Below, piece by piece: positions 61,066-64,000 of a stretch of 64,000 nucleotides of DNA; the stretch's first letter is position 1; each line of letters begins with the position of its first letter. The position numbers and the translations under genes were made by a program. The notes beneath the pieces are model-generated. The model was not told the DNA's origin and made no database searches. It was given only the letters and a program-made list of their open reading frames with translations. The stretch comes from Epiperipatus broadwayi (lineage: Eukaryota > Onychophora > Udeonychophora > Euonychophora > Peripatidae), in contig JAQFVV010012669.1 of NCBI GenBank assembly GCA_028023455.1, positions 1,058,501-1,122,500 of the forward strand. Direction: 5' to 3'.

Positions 61066-62430
61066 AAATTATTTTATGTTATTAGAATATATTTCTGCAT
61101 ATTTTTTATTATTATCAGATAAATACAACTTATTATAAATTCTATATTGACCTACTATTTTATATTAGGTATATAGATATTACAAATGACTATATAATCC
61201 CATTCACAAGCCATAAATATGTTGTCATATGTTATTAGCTAGTCCTTTATTTTGTTTATTTGGCATTTTTTGATACTGTCTTTTAACTTTTTGCTGAAGA
61301 TTTCTATGCCTTGCCAATTGTAGCTTTTTTTCATATTATGTATTCAATCATAATTTTCCAATGAATGAAACAATCAATATTATAACTCTTTATAATATTT
61401 TTGAGATAATGTTTATAATGTAAATGCACTTTGTCTCATCCAAGAAAACCTTGCCTGTTTAGGAATTCTGTTACTTTTCAAATATTTTGCATATCCAGTA
61501 TAACAAATATGTCTTTCATAATTGCAGATTCAATATTATTAGACCATCGAGCAGAACATTGATTAGTCTTAAAAGTGTGCCATCATATTTTGAAAAAAAA
61601 TATGTATATATACATACAAAAGTTTATAACATGTGAAATCTTCATAATTTGATTTTTTCTTGCATAGCAAAAGCAATTTTTAAGAAAACAAAAAATATGT
61701 ATTTTGTGTTTTTAACAATTTGTATATTTTGTTTGTTTTTTTTTAATTTTTCCAATTTTTTTTTTTTTACAATTTTTTAAAAAGTAAATATATTATCTAA
61801 TTGTTTGCAAATGTATCCAGTATTGTCAAGAAACTTGCATTTAAAATATTTTACATTAACAGAAACAGGATTTTGTATGACATTTTATTTTTTATCATTA
61901 GTAGGTAAATTCTATATTGTATTAAATATATATAAACAATAAACATTATATATAAATGGGAATTTAGTGTAATAATATAGATAAATATAAGCTACAATCA
62001 ATTAAAACTGAAAGTGCCATCTGAAACCATGTGATCTAGCAATTAACATTAGAATTTAAAATAATTCAGACAAGTTCTAGTGTTAGTTTCTAGATTACAT
62101 GATTTATATTGTTCTCATTTAATTGGTTGTGAATTTAGTTACATTATAGCAGAAATATTTATTACATTATTATGTGAAAATTCTCATTTATATTTACATT
62201 TCTAAATCCATAAAAATCTTTTATATATAAAACAAAAAAATTGAATTAATTTTATTATTTTTAATACATAGTATTGAATAGAAAAATTGGATTTCATTAC
62301 CATATATAAAAAGAAGAGAGTATAGTATGATTACATCAGTTGTTTCTTCTTATTTTAATATTGCATTTAATCTAGCATTAAATATTAGTAGAAATATATT
62401 AATAGAAAGAATGCTATTGATAAAATCAAT
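61066..62430. other. Intron sequence, mostly unassigned
   Basis: AT-rich. It contains the second copy (61769-61833) of the 70-bp repeat seen at 60447. No coding remnant. Confidence 0.55.
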
Positions 62431-62692
62431 ATATGTAATGTTATATGTAAATATGGTTCAAATTATATTGGGCAATCAAAATATGCATTAAGAGAATTCA
62501 TGAACATGTGCTGTTATATAAAAAATTACACTATTCAGAGGACAGGATTAATTCTGTGCTTGTAGGACATTTAATTATCTGTAATGGAAGGATTTTTTGG
62601 AAAAAATGTATTTTGCATGTGGAAAATGATTTAAAGAAAAGAAAAATCAAGAAGCATATTTCATAAATATGATTGATCATCCATGTTGGAAT
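62431..62692 (+). pseudogene. Penelope-like GIY-YIG endonuclease remnant
   Basis: The + strand starts ICNVICKYGSNYIGQSKYAL, matching the GIY-YIG core of Penelope endonucleases (YxIxCxxCxxxYIGxTxR) and with an intact YIG. After a frame change it continues INSVLVGHL, then ENDLKKRKIKEAYFINMID (the KRKIKEAxxI helix). At least two frameshifts are needed, so it is dead. No RT is visible upstream. Confidence 0.6.
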
Positions 62693-63747
62693 ATTAATAT
62701 TTTATGTTTAATGAGATTTTGATTTGTAATTTTTAACTGTATATGCTACTGGAGATGATAATTATCCATAGGCTATACAGCTGTTATTTATGAAGATAAT
62801 GATATATTGAAAATTGTTGAGTTCCAATATTTTGTTTATTATATATAATCATGTTGAATATCATATATATAAAGTGATTAAAAATTTTAAATTTTTGGAA
62901 TAAAATTTTAATTAAGTAAGCCTTTTAGTATTTCAGTATGATCACCATATTTATGATTCAAATATAAACTTTATCATTTTTTGAATACAGTATACCATGC
63001 CTCAGTATTCAACTAATTTTATGTCTGAATTTTAATATGTAATCTCATTTTTAGGAGCTTACCAACTTTGCCCTTTTGGATTTAAGCCACAAATATGATA
63101 GTCTATATTGGAACTATGTTAGATTTATTTAATAAAAATGTTGCCATGTAAATTATATTAATGAATTATATATATATATATATATTGGAATGGTAACCAT
63201 GCACAGAACAGCTGACTGCTGCAGATAAGCAAAAATGAGAAGCAAATGATAGTTTCAGGGTAATCTGGTAAATAAATAATCAATTATATAGCTGTAAAAT
63301 TGAAGAATAGTATTTGGATTTGATATATATATAAATTACCACAACACAGGTATTAACAACCATTTGCTTCTACAACACACATTCCAAACTTTGCACATCG
63401 AGGAGCATGTTCTCAGAGATATGGGTTTTTTTCTTTCTGCGAGTGATGTGAGCATGGCACTATTATTGTATAATTATTAGCATGTGCTATATAAAACAAA
63501 ATGTATTATGACAGTATGCTAATTAAATATAATTAACTTGTATATTTTTAGAAAATGGAAAAGTATTATAAACTATACTTACTTTAGTATATGCATAAAA
63601 TAACAATTAGACAAATTAATAAATCAATAGAGTATTATTTGTAAATTCCCTCTTGAATACTTCTCCAGTGGGATATCAGAACAAAAGTTCAAATCTTATA
63701 TCTCTAACTGTTCATTATAACTTCTCACATATAATTATTATTTGTAC
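62693..63747. other. Intron sequence, nothing recognised
   Basis: AT-rich, with a (TA)n microsatellite at 63168-63186 and a short inverted pair AGAAGCAAATG / CATTTGCTTCT near 63237 and 63361. Confidence 0.55.
63168..63186. repeat. (TA)n microsatellite
   Basis: About nine TA units. Confidence 0.95.
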
Positions 63748-64000
63748 CAAACTTTTCATGCAGTAGTCCCACCAAATGTGAGCCTTTATAACCAGAAAGA
63801 TTTGTGCATAAAATCCCTATCTCATGCCTACACGTGCAATATCCCCAAACTAGTTTCTAGGTTGTGGCTTTTATCACTGAGGAGAATTAGATTTGAGAGC
63901 ACTGCATCTAGATCTCAGGATCTAATACAACCCTCCAGCAGCCACCTTTTACCTATTTGGTTAACTATAAAGCTTGCACTTGGTGACACTATTGTATGGA
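63748..64000 (+). mobile_element. Family-B repeat, cut by the window end
   Basis: Starts ACCAAACTTTTCATGCAGTA and follows the family-B order: GTGCATAAAATCCCTATCTC, CAATATCCCCAAACTAGTTT, GAGAGCACTGCATCTAGAT, CCCTCCAGCAGCCACCTTTT. It ends with GCTTGCACTTGGTGACAC and TATTGTATGGA, which is the inverted terminal block (GGCACTACTGTATGG in other copies). A complete family-B unit therefore has inverted ends of about 30 bp. The true right end lies beyond the window. Confidence 0.8.

Overview
This window is eukaryotic nuclear DNA from an invertebrate animal with a very AT-rich genome (by eye roughly three quarters A+T). It lies almost wholly inside the introns of one protein-coding gene on the + strand. 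No species can be named from the sequence. The strumpellin peptide is clearly bilaterian-like. Base composition, long introns and the mix of Penelope-like, RTE-type LINE, hAT, mariner and Ty3/gypsy relics would fit, for example, a chelicerate or a mollusc. Nothing prokaryotic is present: no operons, no CRISPR array, no long ORFs.

The gene is the strumpellin subunit of the WASH complex (WASHC5, formerly KIAA0196). Six internal coding exons are visible at 280-432, 510-623, 20478-20655, 26259-26383, 32445-32574 and 58547-58659. All have GT-AG borders and compatible phases (0,0,1,0,1,0), giving 813 nt or 271 codons of uninterrupted reading frame spread over 58.4 kb. The start and stop codons lie outside the window. 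Intron sizes range from 77 bp to about 26 kb.

The rest is intron filled with decayed mobile DNA. Intron at 624-20477: an internally deleted Ty3/gypsy element with both LTRs (1292-5421), a foldback element, two remnants of EN+ Penelope-like elements (10441-10705 and 11127-12490), an RTE-like LINE fragment (16775-17600) and a tRNA-like relic (about 20123). Intron at 20656-26258: a complete but dead hAT element with an 8-bp target duplication (21625-25304), carrying an RTE LINE 3' end. Intron at 26384-32444: a 174-bp hairpin, a family-A repeat, and a 950-bp head-to-head pair of Penelope-like 3' ends with hammerhead-like motifs. Intron at 32575-58546: a foldback copy of family A split by a 1.56-kb, GC-richer insertion that looks like a solo LTR; a tRNA-derived SINE with an 18-bp target duplication; three copies of a second repeat family (B), two of them inverted dimers flanked by 13-14-bp direct repeats; a dead mariner; and several further palindromic elements. 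The last intron holds a 201-bp directly repeated unit, another Penelope-like endonuclease relic, and a family-B copy cut by the window end.

The theme of the window is inverted repeats. At least nine long, near-perfect palindromes sit in introns of one transcribed gene, so its pre-mRNA should form long double-stranded hairpins. The features most worth following up are the family-B foldbacks with long target duplications, the hammerhead-bearing Penelope pair, and the solo-LTR-like insertion inside a foldback element.
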